Assembly: GCF_023272795.1 (NCBI RefSeq)
Contig: NZ_CP096829.1
Span: 1,488,001 to 1,552,000, forward strand
From: Flavobacterium humidisoli
Lineage (GTDB): Bacteria > Bacteroidota > Bacteroidia > Flavobacteriales > Flavobacteriaceae
Length of the DNA stretch: 64,000 nt
Direction of reading: 5' to 3'
Notes under the pieces: model-generated
The model's database searches: none
Told to the model about the DNA's origin: nothing
Seen by the model: the letters and a program-made list of their open reading frames with translations, nothing else
Part shown: in pieces, positions 18,173 through 27,586 of the stretch
Position numbering within the stretch: the first letter of the stretch is position 1
Layout of the letters: every line of letters begins with the position of its first letter
Position numbers and translations under genes: made by a program

Positions 18173-18490
18173 TTAATATTCTGGAGCCAGTTCTAACTCG
18201 AGTCCTTCTAAATCTTCAGTAATTGGGATCTGACAGCCTAAACGACTATTAGACTTAACATAAAATGCTTCCGAGAGCATGGCTTCTTCATCGTCTCCCA
18301 TTTCTGGTAATGCAACATCATTAAGAACATAACACTGGCAAGAAGCGCACATGGCCATTCCTCCGCAGGTTCCTTCAACAGGAAGTTCGTATGCCTTGCA
18401 TAACTCCATTATATTCATTGCCATATCAGTCGGAGCTTGTAATTCGTGTATAACTCCTTCTCGATCTTTAATTTTAATTAATACATCCAT
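18173..18490 (-). CDS. [2Fe-2S] ferredoxin, adrenodoxin type
   Basis: 105 residues. The four cluster ligands are Cys42, Cys48, Cys51 and Cys86 (CGGMAMCASC plus LGCQI), spacing C-x5-C-x2-C-x34-C as in vertebrate/ISC-type ferredoxins. Acidic overall, fitting a soluble electron carrier, probably for iron-sulfur cluster assembly or a hydroxylase. A NifU-domain protein and the Mrp ATPase are encoded just upstream on the same strand, which suggests an iron-sulfur context. Confidence 0.93.
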   Translation of the reverse strand: MDVLIKIKDREGVIHELQAPTDMAMNIMELCKAYELPVEGTCGGMAMCASCQCYVLNDVALPEMGDDEEAMLSEAFYVKSNSRLGCQIPITEDLEGLELELAPEY

Positions 18491-18547
18491 TTTGATTATT
18501 GGAATTTTTTGGCAGGATTTTATAACGTGAAAAAATCCTAATTTATA

Positions 18548-19027
18548 TTAGCTAGTAGGTTTAGTACTAAATGCGTATTCTTTTCTATCATTCTCCTTTA
18601 GGTGCATTTTTACACCAAGAACGTTGTCGTTTTTTTCAAGAATTGTAACCACTGCAATTACAGAATAATAATCTCTATCAGACTGGAAGACCAATGTTCC
18701 TTCGTAAGTTGTGTTTAAAACCCCTTGTTTGTCAGTTGAAGCAGAAAGCTTCCTCGGATTTGAGAATTCTGCTGAACTGTAAGTTGATTTTACTGTAAAT
18801 TTTGCCTTTCCTTCTACGAAATCGTATAAGAAATCATAGTTTCCAATTCGCAATGTTCCAGGTGCTTCGTTTGGATTGATTGAAAACACAATCTTACCCG
18901 AATATTGAAAGTCAGACCATTCTTCAGATTCACTTACCCAAGCCTTGTCAACCACAACATTCTTACTTTGGGCATATCCTACAGAAACAAAAAACAATAA
19001 TAAAAAAAGAGCGTAATAGTTTTTCAT
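18548..19027 (-). CDS. Secreted protein of unknown function
   Basis: 159 residues with a signal peptide ending at GYAQ (residue 20). The mature part is beta-rich (SGKIVFSINPNEAPGTLRIGNYDFLYDF, YEGTLVFQSDRDYYSVIAVVTIL) with one domain and no Cys. Family not recognised. It sits between the ferredoxin and NifU-domain genes on the same strand, 217 bases from the latter. Confidence 0.65.
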   Translation of the reverse strand: MKNYYALFLLLFFVSVGYAQSKNVVVDKAWVSESEEWSDFQYSGKIVFSINPNEAPGTLRIGNYDFLYDFVEGKAKFTVKSTYSSAEFSNPRKLSASTDKQGVLNTTYEGTLVFQSDRDYYSVIAVVTILEKNDNVLGVKMHLKENDRKEYAFSTKPTS

Positions 19028-19243
19028 AAGTTTAAGATTTAAGGGTTTTGTGACAAATTTAAGTTAAAAATGTAACAATTCCTTAACAGAAACTCTTAAA
19101 TCTTTGCGTTGTTTTTTGTGAATGTGGCAAAAAACGTCTTTTTTTAGGTGTTATTTTATGATTTTTTCAATCAAACAATAAATTACCTATTATTCTTGTT
19201 AAACTTTTAAGGTTTAATTTGGATAAAAAGATACTGTTTTTTG

Positions 19244-19483
19244 TTACATTACATTCACCACAGTTTCAATTTGTGGTGCATATTTTTTTATGGTTGTTTC
19301 AACACCAGCTTTTAGCGTCATCTGATTAACACTACAGCTAATGCAAGCTCCTTCCAAACGAACTTTTACATGTTTGTCATCTTCGATAGAAATTAATGAA
19401 ATATCTCCACCGTCAGATTTTAAGAATGGTCTTATCTCATCTAAGGCCAATAAAACATTACTTGTTAATTCTTCTGTTGTCAT
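19244..19483 (-). CDS. NifU C-terminal-domain protein (Fe-S scaffold/carrier)
   Basis: 79 residues, a stand-alone NifU-like domain. Cys47 and Cys50 in GACISCSVNQMTLKAGVE are the cluster-bridging pair. DEIRPFLKSDGGDISL is the family start. Accepts or transfers [4Fe-4S] clusters. Encoded directly upstream of, and downstream in transcription from, the Mrp ATPase (83-base spacer holding a short inverted repeat), so the two probably work together. Confidence 0.95.
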   Translation of the reverse strand: MTTEELTSNVLLALDEIRPFLKSDGGDISLISIEDDKHVKVRLEGACISCSVNQMTLKAGVETTIKKYAPQIETVVNVM

Positions 19484-19496
19484 AATATTAATGTGT

Positions 19497-19568
19497 CAAT
19501 TAGATAATGTGATAATTAGAAAATTGTTTAAAATTACCTAATTATCATATTATCTCAATTATCTAATT
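19497..19568. repeat. Short inverted repeat (CAATTAGATAATGTGATAAT type)
   Basis: CAATTAGATAATGTGATAAT is mirrored by ATTATCATATTATCTCAATT a few bases later, filling the spacer between the mrp and NifU-domain genes. Confidence 0.7.
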
Positions 19569-20694
19569 ATTTTTTAACTGCTGAGCAACCCGCCATTGTT
19601 GTAATTTTGATAGCTTCTGTTGCTGGTAAGCTTTCGTTTCTGTTTACTGTTTCTTGTACCACATTTCTAGTAATTTCTTCAAAAACTGTTTCTATTGGAG
19701 AACCAGTTTGCAATGCAGCTGGACGACCGTAATCTCCTGCTTCGCGAATAGATTGTACAATTGGAACTTCTCCTAAAAATGGAACTCCTAAATCTTCAGC
19801 AAGGTTTTTAGCGCCTTCTTGTCCAAAGATATAATATTTGTTTTCTGGCAATTCTTCTGGTGTAAAGTAAGCCATATTTTCTATAATTCCTAAAACAGGA
19901 ACATTGATGTTGTCTTGCATAAACATTGCCACACCTTTTTTGGCGTCTGCAAGTGCCACCGCTTGCGGAGTACTTACTACAACAGCTCCAGTAATTGGAA
20001 GTGACTGCATGATAGAAAGGTGAATATCTCCAGTTCCAGGAGGCAGGTCAAGAAGCATGAAATCTAATTCTCCCCAATCTGCATCAAAAATCATTTGATT
20101 TAATGCTTTTGCAGCCATTGGTCCTCTCCAGATTACAGCTTGGCTTGGCGCTGTAAAAAATCCGATTGAAAGCATCTTGATTTCGTAACTTTCAATAGGT
20201 TTCATTTTTGATTTTCCGTCAACAGTTACAGAAATTGGTTTTTCGTTTTCAACGTCAAACATAATCGGCATAGAAGGACCGTAGATATCAGCGTCTAAAA
20301 CACCAACTTTAAAACCCATTTTTGCAAGTGTAACAGCCAAGTTTGCAGTTACTGTAGATTTTCCTACTCCTCCTTTACCAGAAGCAACTGCAATAATATT
20401 TTTAATTCCAGGAATAGCACGGCCTTTAATTTCCGGTTTCTCTGGAGTTTCTACTTTAATATTTACCTTTACTTTTGCATCTGGCGATATTAGTTCATGA
20501 ATTGTTTTTCTAATATCGTCTTCAGCTCTTTTTTTGATGTGCATAGCAGGTGTATGCAATACAAGGTCTACAACAGCTTCATCTCCAAATGTAATCACAT
20601 TGGTTACAGCACCGCTTTCAACCATATTTTTTCCTTCTCCAGCAATAGTGATTGTCTCTAAAGCTTTTAGAATTTCTTTTCTATCTAGTTTCAT
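19567..20694 (-). CDS. mrp: Mrp/NBP35-family iron-sulfur carrier ATPase
   Basis: 375 residues. N-terminal MIP18/DUF59 domain (residues 1-85), then the ParA/MinD-type P-loop with the deviant Walker A ASGKGGVGKSTVTANLA (about residue 105), DADIYGPSMPIMF and LLDLPPGTGD (Walker B). Binds and delivers [4Fe-4S] clusters to apo-proteins. The usual C-x2-C near the C-terminus is reduced here: only one Cys (MAGCSAVKK) is seen at the very end. First gene of the iron-sulfur group on this strand. Confidence 0.95.
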   Translation of the reverse strand: MKLDRKEILKALETITIAGEGKNMVESGAVTNVITFGDEAVVDLVLHTPAMHIKKRAEDDIRKTIHELISPDAKVKVNIKVETPEKPEIKGRAIPGIKNIIAVASGKGGVGKSTVTANLAVTLAKMGFKVGVLDADIYGPSMPIMFDVENEKPISVTVDGKSKMKPIESYEIKMLSIGFFTAPSQAVIWRGPMAAKALNQMIFDADWGELDFMLLDLPPGTGDIHLSIMQSLPITGAVVVSTPQAVALADAKKGVAMFMQDNINVPVLGIIENMAYFTPEELPENKYYIFGQEGAKNLAEDLGVPFLGEVPIVQSIREAGDYGRPAALQTGSPIETVFEEITRNVVQETVNRNESLPATEAIKITTMAGCSAVKK

Positions 20695-20980
20695 TGTAAT
20701 GGGCTATTTTTTTATTCTCTAAAAACAGTCTTATAAGATTATATTTATTTAAACTGATTTCAGGGTGCAAAGATAACAGATTAAGTTCGGAAATTAAGCG
20801 TTTTTGGATTGTAATTATTGATATTGAGATTATTCAAAATTATTCAACATAACTTTCCATTAAAATGGAATTTTAGGATCATTACCTATTTTGATGCTTT
20901 TAGAAAAGTTTTTCCATTTAAAGAATGCTCTTTTATGTAAGTTTTCTTTTAATTAAATTAAAATTCTCACAAAACTTCGT

Positions 20981-20988
20981 TATATTTG
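20981..20988 (+). promoter_or_regulatory. -7 element TATATTTG before the L,D-transpeptidase
   Basis: TATATTTG fits TAnnTTTG; no clear TTG is placed at -33. It lies in the 418-base gap 20695-21112, in which I see no gene and no larger repeat. Confidence 0.4.
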
Positions 20989-21112
20989 ATTACCCAAATC
21001 GATTGATTACCAGACATGAAAAAAATATGTGAAAACTAAGGTTTTTGAGTAATTTATTGGGTTTTCGGTATTTTTTTTAAAGTTGTTTCTTTCCAATTTA
21101 AACTTTAAAAAT

Positions 21113-22714
21113 ATGCGAAATTTTACTTTTTCTTTAATTATTGTTACAGTCAGTTTTTTTGCATTTTCATTAAATTCATTGTCGAACAATGCTAAAAGCA
21201 ATTCTGATCTGTCGAATCGAAAAACTCTTGCTGTCATTACAATCGATGCGGCTTCCATCAATGCCTTTTTTAAAAAATATTCTAAGCTTAAAAAATATCA
21301 GAAAGATGTTGAAGGTATTTATAAAGCCAAAGAGTACAAATCTATTTGGTATGATGATAAAAGTATCACTGAATTTGGGTCATTATTATACCAGAAAGTA
21401 AATGTTCTGAAAGATCAGGGAATTGAAGAAAAAATGCCTTATAAAGAACAAATTGATGAGGCGTTTAACGAAAGTTCTTCAAGCAAACCATCTCAGCTCG
21501 ATACCGAATTACTGCTTACCAGTATGTATGTATTTTATGCAAGCAATGTGTATTCTGGAGTTGATCCTGCAACATTAAAAAAAATAGGATGGTATCTGCC
21601 TGCAAAATCCATTTCGTATTCTCACATTCTAGATTCATTAATGGTAGATACCAATCGATTGAATGAAGATGATAATTTATTATTCAGCCAGTACTACAAA
21701 TTGAAAGATGCGCTGAAAAAATACCGTAAAATTGAAACCGATAATCTATGGCAGAAAATTGCGATTGACAGTGCGACTTTTAAAGATTTAAGACCAGACG
21801 ATACAGCTATCGCCATTAAGCAAATTAGAAATCGCTTATTTGTAGTAGGAGATTTAAAACAAGATTCTGGAAGTGATATTTATGATGAAGAATTGATGGC
21901 GGGAGTTTTAAATTATAAAAAAAGATATAATCTAAAAATAAATTATGCCCTAACGAGAGATATTATCAATCAAATGAATGAGCCGATTAGCAAGAGAATA
22001 AGAACCATCATGCTGAATATGGAAAGATGTAGATGGATTCCGACCAAATTGGCAAAAGCAGAAGAGTACGTCATGGTTAATATTCCTTCATTTAGGCTAT
22101 TTTATGTTAAGGATGGAAAATATGATCTGGTTTCGGACATTTTTGTGGGTAACAGACTTAGTGAAACGGTGATTTTTAGTGGAAGTATGGATCGAATAGT
22201 CTTTAGCCCGTATTGGTACGTACCAAATAGCATTATCCAAAACGAATTAAAACTCCAGATTGCAAATGATAAGAACTATTTGGAAGAACATAACATGGAA
22301 TGGAACGGAGGCAAAGTGCGACAAAAACCAGGGCCGAAAAATTCGCTGGGATTAGTAAAATTCATGTTCCCCAATCCGAACGATATTTATATGCATGATA
22401 CGCCTGCAAAAAGTTTATTCGAATTTGAAAAACGCACTTTTAGCCACGGCTGTATCAATGTGAAAGAAGCCAAGCAACTTGCTCTGCATATTTTAAAAGA
22501 CGATCCAGATTGGCCAGTAGACAAGATTGAGAGTGCTATGAGTGGCGAAAAAGAAACAACCTGTATGCTTAAACGTAAAATTCCGGTTTATATAGGTTAT
22601 TTTACCTGCTGGGTTCAGGACAATGGAGAAGTCAATTTTTTCCCAGATGTATACGATAGAGACGAAAGTCTGGACAAATTGATTTATAATGATGCCGTTA
22701 CAATGAAGGATTAA
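21113..22714 (+). CDS. L,D-transpeptidase (YcbB-like)
   Basis: 533 residues from ATG 21113; the earlier in-frame start (21083) adds ten residues without signal character. Signal or anchor segment MRNFTFSLIIVTVSFFAFS. An N-terminal helical scaffold domain precedes the YkuD catalytic domain (about 320-500), with MHDTPAKSLFEFEKRTFSHGCINV: the catalytic nucleophile is Cys447 in SHGC. Makes 3-3 crosslinks in peptidoglycan or anchors proteins to it. The length and the domain order are those of the YcbB/LdtD group, whose peptidoglycan-binding subdomain lies before the catalytic domain. Confidence 0.92.
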   Translation: MRNFTFSLIIVTVSFFAFSLNSLSNNAKSNSDLSNRKTLAVITIDAASINAFFKKYSKLKKYQKDVEGIYKAKEYKSIWYDDKSITEFGSLLYQKVNVLKDQGIEEKMPYKEQIDEAFNESSSSKPSQLDTELLLTSMYVFYASNVYSGVDPATLKKIGWYLPAKSISYSHILDSLMVDTNRLNEDDNLLFSQYYKLKDALKKYRKIETDNLWQKIAIDSATFKDLRPDDTAIAIKQIRNRLFVVGDLKQDSGSDIYDEELMAGVLNYKKRYNLKINYALTRDIINQMNEPISKRIRTIMLNMERCRWIPTKLAKAEEYVMVNIPSFRLFYVKDGKYDLVSDIFVGNRLSETVIFSGSMDRIVFSPYWYVPNSIIQNELKLQIANDKNYLEEHNMEWNGGKVRQKPGPKNSLGLVKFMFPNPNDIYMHDTPAKSLFEFEKRTFSHGCINVKEAKQLALHILKDDPDWPVDKIESAMSGEKETTCMLKRKIPVYIGYFTCWVQDNGEVNFFPDVYDRDESLDKLIYNDAVTMKD

Positions 22715-22730
22715 AAATAAAAGCCCGACG

Positions 22731-22758
22731 GATTTTACTGAAATCTGTCGGGCTTCTT
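22731..22758. terminator. Bidirectional terminator
   Basis: AAGCCCGACGGATTT / AAATCTGTCGGGCTT stem, T-rich on both outer sides, between convergent genes. Confidence 0.92.
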
Positions 22759-22779
22759 TAAAAAAAATGGTCTACAAGC

Positions 22780-25209
22780 TTATTCGTATTTTAGATATTT
22801 TAATACATCTATTCTAGTTACCTGAAATGCTTTTGTTAAAACAATTACTAAAGTTAAAAACAAAAGTGAAATCAGGGCAATTACAAACGGAATTGTTGAT
22901 ATTCCAATTCTAAAAGCGAAATCTTCCAGCCATTTCTGTAATAATATATAAGCAGGAACAATCCCGATTGCAAATCCTATAAAACAGAAAACAATATATT
23001 GTTTCGACAATTCTTTTAAGAGTATATCTGTTTCGGCTCCTAATGTTTTTCGAATGGCGATTTCTTTCAATCTTCTCTCCATCGAAAATGATGCCAAAGC
23101 GAACAATCCAAATATAGCAATTATGATTACTACCAAATTTAGGATAAAAAAGAGGTTTTTTTGTTTGACTTGCTCTTCATAAGTTTTCGCGAATCCTTTG
23201 TTAACAAATTCGTAATCAAATGGATAGTCAGGGTTTACGTTTTTCTCCCAATATAATTTCAATTTTTCTAACGTTTCTGTTAAATTATTTGGAGATACTT
23301 TTACAAGAACTTGATTAAAGTTGTTCCATTTTAGTGTTTTTAAATTGATGAAAACCATTGGCGGAACTTTATTCTGTAAATTGATTAAATTAAAATCTTT
23401 TACAACTCCAACAACTTTAAACTTCAAGTTATCACTGTTTCCAATACTCCAGCCCGATGTTATCATGGTGTTTACTGGATTCTTAAGATTTAGTTCTTTA
23501 GCAAGTGTTTCATTTATAAGCATGCCATTCACAGTGTCAGAAGCAAATTGAGGAGATAAATCACGGCCTTCAACTATTTTAATTTTCATCATTTCTAGAA
23601 AACCAAAATCCATTTCGATGTTTTTGGGCTGTACAAAAATTCCATTATGTTTAAATCCAGAACTTGAGCCTGAATTGCCTCCAAAAGTGCCGGCAAATGT
23701 AGTAACATCTACAACCCCAGGGATTTTTTTAATTTCTTGTTTTGCTGTTAAATACTCATCTGTTCTTTTTAATCTCTCTTTTGTGTGATAATTAATAGAG
23801 AGTACTTGGTCACCGCTAAAGCCTAAATCTTTGTTCATCATGTAGCTAACCTGTGAATTGACAATTAATGCTCCAATGATAAAGAAGGCCGCAATTCCGA
23901 ATTGAAAGATAAGCATTGAGTTTCGAATCCAAATACCGCTTTTACTTCTTGAAAAATTTCCTTTTAAAACCTTTAATGTTTCAAAATTTGAGATATAAAC
24001 AGCAGGGAAAATACCCGCAAGAACGATTACTAATCCAAATATAAAAATAAGCTGCAGGTAAAATTCGCCGCCATTCATAGTCAAAGTCTTTCTCAAAAAA
24101 GTATTGTAGTATGGTAATGAAAGTTCTACAATAGCGAGTGCAAAAACAATTGCAAGTAATACGGTTATAGAAGTTTCAAAAATAAACTGAGTAATGATCT
24201 GTTTTTTGGTAGCACCTACAATCTTACGAACACCTACTTCTTTGGCGCGCTTGATAGCCGATGCAGTGGCGAGATTGATATAATTTACCATTGATAAAAA
24301 TAATATCAGGACTGAAAGGCCGCCCATAATATAAAGCAGTTTTAAATTGCCTTGTCCTTCAGGAAAATTTTGGCCTCCTGAACTTTTTGTGCCATATAAA
24401 CGAGACGTTTTCAATTGATCCAACATCACTTCAACTTGTCCGTTTTCTTTTAAATATTGCTCTACAGTCTGTCCGCTGGCTTTGGCATCTTTTACGGTTC
24501 TGTTTACAAAAATTACATTTTGCATTTTCTTTATAAGAGCAGAAGGATTGGTTCCTTTTTTAGCTTTAACCATTAAAGCATAGTTGAAATTTCCCCACTG
24601 ATCTTTGTCGCCGTCACGCTTAACTCCGTTAAAAATATAATTTGGTTCGATCGAAGAAGGTTTGGTCACACGATAAACAGCTTTTACGATGTAATCTCCA
24701 TTGCCATACGTAATTGATTTGCCAATTGGATCATCATTTTTGAAAAGCAATTTTGCTTGATCTTCGGATACGGCAACACTGTTTTTTTCTTTTAAAATGT
24801 TCTGTTTATTTCCTTTTATAATTTCAAAAGGGAAAAAATCAAAAAAGTTTTCGTCTGTACGAATAACTTTTTTATCTAATATTTTTAGATTTTGAAATTT
24901 AACAACGCCATCTTCGTACCAATTGTAGAGAAAACAAACTTTGTCAATTTCAGGGATTGTCGCTTTACAGGTTTCTCCAAAAGGGATCGAACTAGTTGCC
25001 CAGATATCTCCTGAACCAATTTTGTTTAGAACAAGGTAAGAGTTCTCTTTTTCAGGATTCCATTGATCGTATGCGTTTTCATTGTTCCAGTATAAAATCG
25101 CAAAAATAACAGAAGCAATTCCGATGCTTAATCCTAAAACATTTAAAAACGAAAACAGTTTGTTTTGTTTTAAATGATATATAAATATTTTAAACCAGTT
25201 AAAAATCAT
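22780..25209 (-). CDS. ABC transporter permease, MacB/FtsX type (double)
   Basis: About 809 residues from ATG 25209 (MIFNWFKIFIYHLKQNKLFS); the frame extends upstream to 25287 but residues before this ATG look untranslated. N-terminal TM segment, a periplasmic MacB_PCD domain, three TM segments with the FtsX signature (LATASAIKRAKEVGVRKIVGATKKQI), then the same order again, ending with RRLKEIAIRKTLGAETDI. This duplicated 8-TM form is common in Bacteroidota. It is the last gene of an operon HlyD-ATPase-permease, so the set likely exports a peptide, lipid or toxic compound. Confidence 0.9.
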   Translation of the reverse strand: MIFNWFKIFIYHLKQNKLFSFLNVLGLSIGIASVIFAILYWNNENAYDQWNPEKENSYLVLNKIGSGDIWATSSIPFGETCKATIPEIDKVCFLYNWYEDGVVKFQNLKILDKKVIRTDENFFDFFPFEIIKGNKQNILKEKNSVAVSEDQAKLLFKNDDPIGKSITYGNGDYIVKAVYRVTKPSSIEPNYIFNGVKRDGDKDQWGNFNYALMVKAKKGTNPSALIKKMQNVIFVNRTVKDAKASGQTVEQYLKENGQVEVMLDQLKTSRLYGTKSSGGQNFPEGQGNLKLLYIMGGLSVLILFLSMVNYINLATASAIKRAKEVGVRKIVGATKKQIITQFIFETSITVLLAIVFALAIVELSLPYYNTFLRKTLTMNGGEFYLQLIFIFGLVIVLAGIFPAVYISNFETLKVLKGNFSRSKSGIWIRNSMLIFQFGIAAFFIIGALIVNSQVSYMMNKDLGFSGDQVLSINYHTKERLKRTDEYLTAKQEIKKIPGVVDVTTFAGTFGGNSGSSSGFKHNGIFVQPKNIEMDFGFLEMMKIKIVEGRDLSPQFASDTVNGMLINETLAKELNLKNPVNTMITSGWSIGNSDNLKFKVVGVVKDFNLINLQNKVPPMVFINLKTLKWNNFNQVLVKVSPNNLTETLEKLKLYWEKNVNPDYPFDYEFVNKGFAKTYEEQVKQKNLFFILNLVVIIIAIFGLFALASFSMERRLKEIAIRKTLGAETDILLKELSKQYIVFCFIGFAIGIVPAYILLQKWLEDFAFRIGISTIPFVIALISLLFLTLVIVLTKAFQVTRIDVLKYLKYE

Positions 25210-25341
25210 TTTGAGGTATATTTTTATAGTTGATATGGTTGTTTTTGGTAAACTTTTCAGTTCTAAATCATAGTAAATATTTTGCACACCAGTTCTACCA
25301 GAACGACAAGTGCAGTAACAATAATTTTAATCATCACTTTA

Positions 25342-26049
25342 TTATTTAGCGTCCATAAAAACATCAACGTTTCGTTGATTTAATTTCTCAGAAAATATAA
25401 CTCCGTCTTTCATGTGAATCGTTCTTTGCGAAAAAGAAGCATCATAATCAGAGTGGGTAACCATCAAAATGGTAGCGCCTTTAGCATGTAAATCGGTTAA
25501 AAGTTCCATTACTTCATTACCATTTTTACTGTCTAAGTTTCCTGTTGGCTCATCGGCCAAAATAATTTTAGGATCATTTACCAAAGCTCTGGCAACGGCA
25601 ACTCTTTGCTGCTGTCCTCCAGAAAGCTGCTGCGGAAAATGTTTCAAACGATGAGATATATTAAGTTTCTCGGCAATCGCCTCGATTTTTTGTTTTCTCT
25701 CAGAAGCTTTTACGTTGTTGTAAAGCAATGGCAATTCGATATTATCGTAAACAGAAAGCTCATCAATTAAGTTGAAATTCTGAAAAATAAAGCCAATGTT
25801 TTCTTTTCTCACTTGAGCTCGGCCTTTTTCTTTTAGGCCAATCATTTCTTGGTCTAGCAGTTTGTAGCTTCCGGTGCTTGCGCTATCCAAAAGCCCAATA
25901 ATATTTAATAAAGTCGATTTCCCACATCCAGAAGGTCCCATAATGGTTAAAAAATCTCCTTTTTTTATTTCTAAATTGATACCGCTCAAAGCAGCAGTTT
26001 CTATTTCTTCTGTTCTAAAAACTTTGGTTAAATTTTGAATTGTGATCAT
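25342..26049 (-). CDS. ABC transporter ATP-binding protein, MacB/LolD type
   Basis: 235 residues. Walker A GPSGCGKST, Q-loop FQNFNLI, signature LSGGQQQRVAVARAL, Walker B ILADEPTG and the switch His in MVTHSD are all present. Closest in type to LolD/MacB ATPases, which drive a transmembrane mechanical cycle rather than substrate translocation across the inner membrane. 135 bases follow the HlyD gene, partly filled by family-E repeat. Confidence 0.96.
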   Translation of the reverse strand: MITIQNLTKVFRTEEIETAALSGINLEIKKGDFLTIMGPSGCGKSTLLNIIGLLDSASTGSYKLLDQEMIGLKEKGRAQVRKENIGFIFQNFNLIDELSVYDNIELPLLYNNVKASERKQKIEAIAEKLNISHRLKHFPQQLSGGQQQRVAVARALVNDPKIILADEPTGNLDSKNGNEVMELLTDLHAKGATILMVTHSDYDASFSQRTIHMKDGVIFSEKLNQRNVDVFMDAK

Positions 26050-26123
26050 AATTTTTTTAGGTTTTGAAATGTTATTAAATACGTTTTTTGATTGATGATT
26101 GAAACGATGATTGTTTTGTTGTT

Positions 26124-26183
26124 TCAGGTTTCAAGTTTCAGGTTTCAAGTGGTTCGTCGCGTTAACTTGAAACTTGAAACAAA
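26124..26183. repeat. Intergenic repeat, family E (GTTTCAAGTTTCAGGTTTCAAG)
   Basis: Tandem TTTCAGGTTTCAAG units followed by the inverted ACTTGAAACTTGAAAC. A second tandem copy lies at 56012-56051. Confidence 0.75.
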
Positions 26184-26184
26184 A

Positions 26185-27426
26185 TTATTTCTGAAGCGTT
26201 AGTTCTTCGATATCTTTATAGTCGGTATACGAAGAAGTTACCACGTCTTCGCCTTCTTTTAAGCCCTCAAGAACCTCGTAATAAGATGGATTTTCGCGGC
26301 CTAGTTTGATGTTTCTTTTTACGGCCTTGTTTCCGTTTACAACAAAAATCCATTTTCCTGCTGCTTCTTGATTAAAGGCTCCTCTCGGAATTACCAAAGT
26401 TCTATTCTTTTCAGACAAGATCAGTTTTACGCCAAAACTAAGTCCGTCCTGCAGAACAATATTTTCTTTACTTACAAAAGCAAGTTCTACAGTAAATCGG
26501 CCACCTTTAACTTCAGGGATTACTTTGGTCACAATAACTTCAAGATTTTTCCCTTTAAATTCTACCTGTCCTTTTAAACCTTCTCTAAGTTTTTCCAGAT
26601 AAAATTCGTCTACTTCAGCAATAAGCTTGTAGCCTTTGTTAGAATCGATTCTTCCGATGCTTGCGCCTGCTTGAAAAGTTTTTCCTAAAACAGGTTCAAA
26701 AGAGGTTAATCGTCCTGTTTCTGGCGCTGTAATTAAAAAGTTCTTCTTGTTGTTTCTAAGAATATCCAAACTTTTTTCCATAGTCTGGATCGAACGGTTT
26801 ATTTGGGAAATCTGAACCTGATTGCTTTGTTTTTCTTTTTGAATGCTCTGTTGGATTGTTCTTTTGCGTTCTTCCTGAAAACGAAGGCTTTCTTTAAAAG
26901 TATTCCAGTCATTTTTAGAAATTACATCTTTCTCATACAACTTCGCATTCATATCATATAATCTCTTCGCGTCGTTATAATCATGCTCAATCAAAACCAA
27001 ATCTTTGTTTAGATTTAATTCTTGATTTCTGATATTTAATTTTCCTGTATTTAAATTGTTGATTTGCTCAATAATAGCAGTTTCCTGAGTCAGGTAATTC
27101 AGCTCTGTGTTTGGATTGTACAAACGGGCCAGCGATTGTCCTTTGGTAACCATTGCGCCATTTTCTACAAAGATTTCTTTTACAGAACCTCCCTCAGTAA
27201 CATTGACAAGCATAACATTCAAAGGTTCTACTTTTGCCTGAAAAACTACAAAATCTTCAAAAAAGGCTTTTTCTGCTTTCTGAATTACCAATTCGTCTGC
27301 TTTTACATTTAAAGTTCTTTTGGTATTAAAAGCAAAAACGCTAATGGTTAGCAAAACTAAAAAAACAGCAATTGCTATTGCGAGATATCTAAATTTTTTA
27401 TTTTTACGAGGAATTATCGTGTCCAT
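26185..27426 (-). CDS. HlyD-family periplasmic adaptor
   Basis: 413 residues: one N-terminal TM segment (YLAIAIAVFLVLLTISVFAF), a lipoyl/barrel-sandwich half (VKEIFVENGAMVTKGQSLARLYNP), a long coiled-coil hairpin (about 115-215), the second half (KNFLITAPETGRLTSFEPVLGKTF) and a beta-barrel domain ending near residue 370. It bridges the MacB-type transporter to an outer-membrane channel, which is not encoded here. First gene of the efflux operon, with a sigma-54-like promoter 30 bases before its start. Confidence 0.93.
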   Translation of the reverse strand: MDTIIPRKNKKFRYLAIAIAVFLVLLTISVFAFNTKRTLNVKADELVIQKAEKAFFEDFVVFQAKVEPLNVMLVNVTEGGSVKEIFVENGAMVTKGQSLARLYNPNTELNYLTQETAIIEQINNLNTGKLNIRNQELNLNKDLVLIEHDYNDAKRLYDMNAKLYEKDVISKNDWNTFKESLRFQEERKRTIQQSIQKEKQSNQVQISQINRSIQTMEKSLDILRNNKKNFLITAPETGRLTSFEPVLGKTFQAGASIGRIDSNKGYKLIAEVDEFYLEKLREGLKGQVEFKGKNLEVIVTKVIPEVKGGRFTVELAFVSKENIVLQDGLSFGVKLILSEKNRTLVIPRGAFNQEAAGKWIFVVNGNKAVKRNIKLGRENPSYYEVLEGLKEGEDVVTSSYTDYKDIEELTLQK

Positions 27427-27455
27427 TTTTTAATTTATTTTACTGATAATCAATA

Positions 27456-27471
27456 GGTAAATACTGTGCCA
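27456..27471 (-). promoter_or_regulatory. Sigma-54-type -24/-12 promoter of the efflux operon
   Basis: On the minus strand TGGCAC-AGTAT-TTAC: the -24 block is exact and the spacing of five is right. The -12 block TTAC differs by one base from TTGC. Transcription would start near 27445, leaving a short leader before the ATG at 27426. The divergent neighbour encodes a sigma-54 activator, which supports the reading. Confidence 0.65.
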
Positions 27472-27535
27472 TAAAATTTATTATTTGTAAAGCATTGATT
27501 TTAAAAGGGCTCGAGAAAACGCTACAAAAAAGCAG

Positions 27536-27573
27536 TGTCCGATAATGAACAGTTGACCGTTCGAAAGCGGACA
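27536..27573. promoter_or_regulatory. Nested dyad, probable enhancer site of the NtrC-type regulator
   Basis: 38-bp symmetric layout TGTCCG-n5-GAAC-n8-GTTC-n5-CGGACA: two concentric pairs of arms sharing one centre at 27554. It lies about 110 bases upstream of the predicted sigma-54 start site and 14 bases before the regulator gene, a normal distance for an enhancer and suited to autoregulation. Confidence 0.65.
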
Positions 27574-27586
27574 GAAAAAAGACCAC

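Noticed and set aside
21007..21261. 84-residue minus frame over the L,D-transpeptidase start
   Set aside because: Antisense shadow with low-complexity composition.
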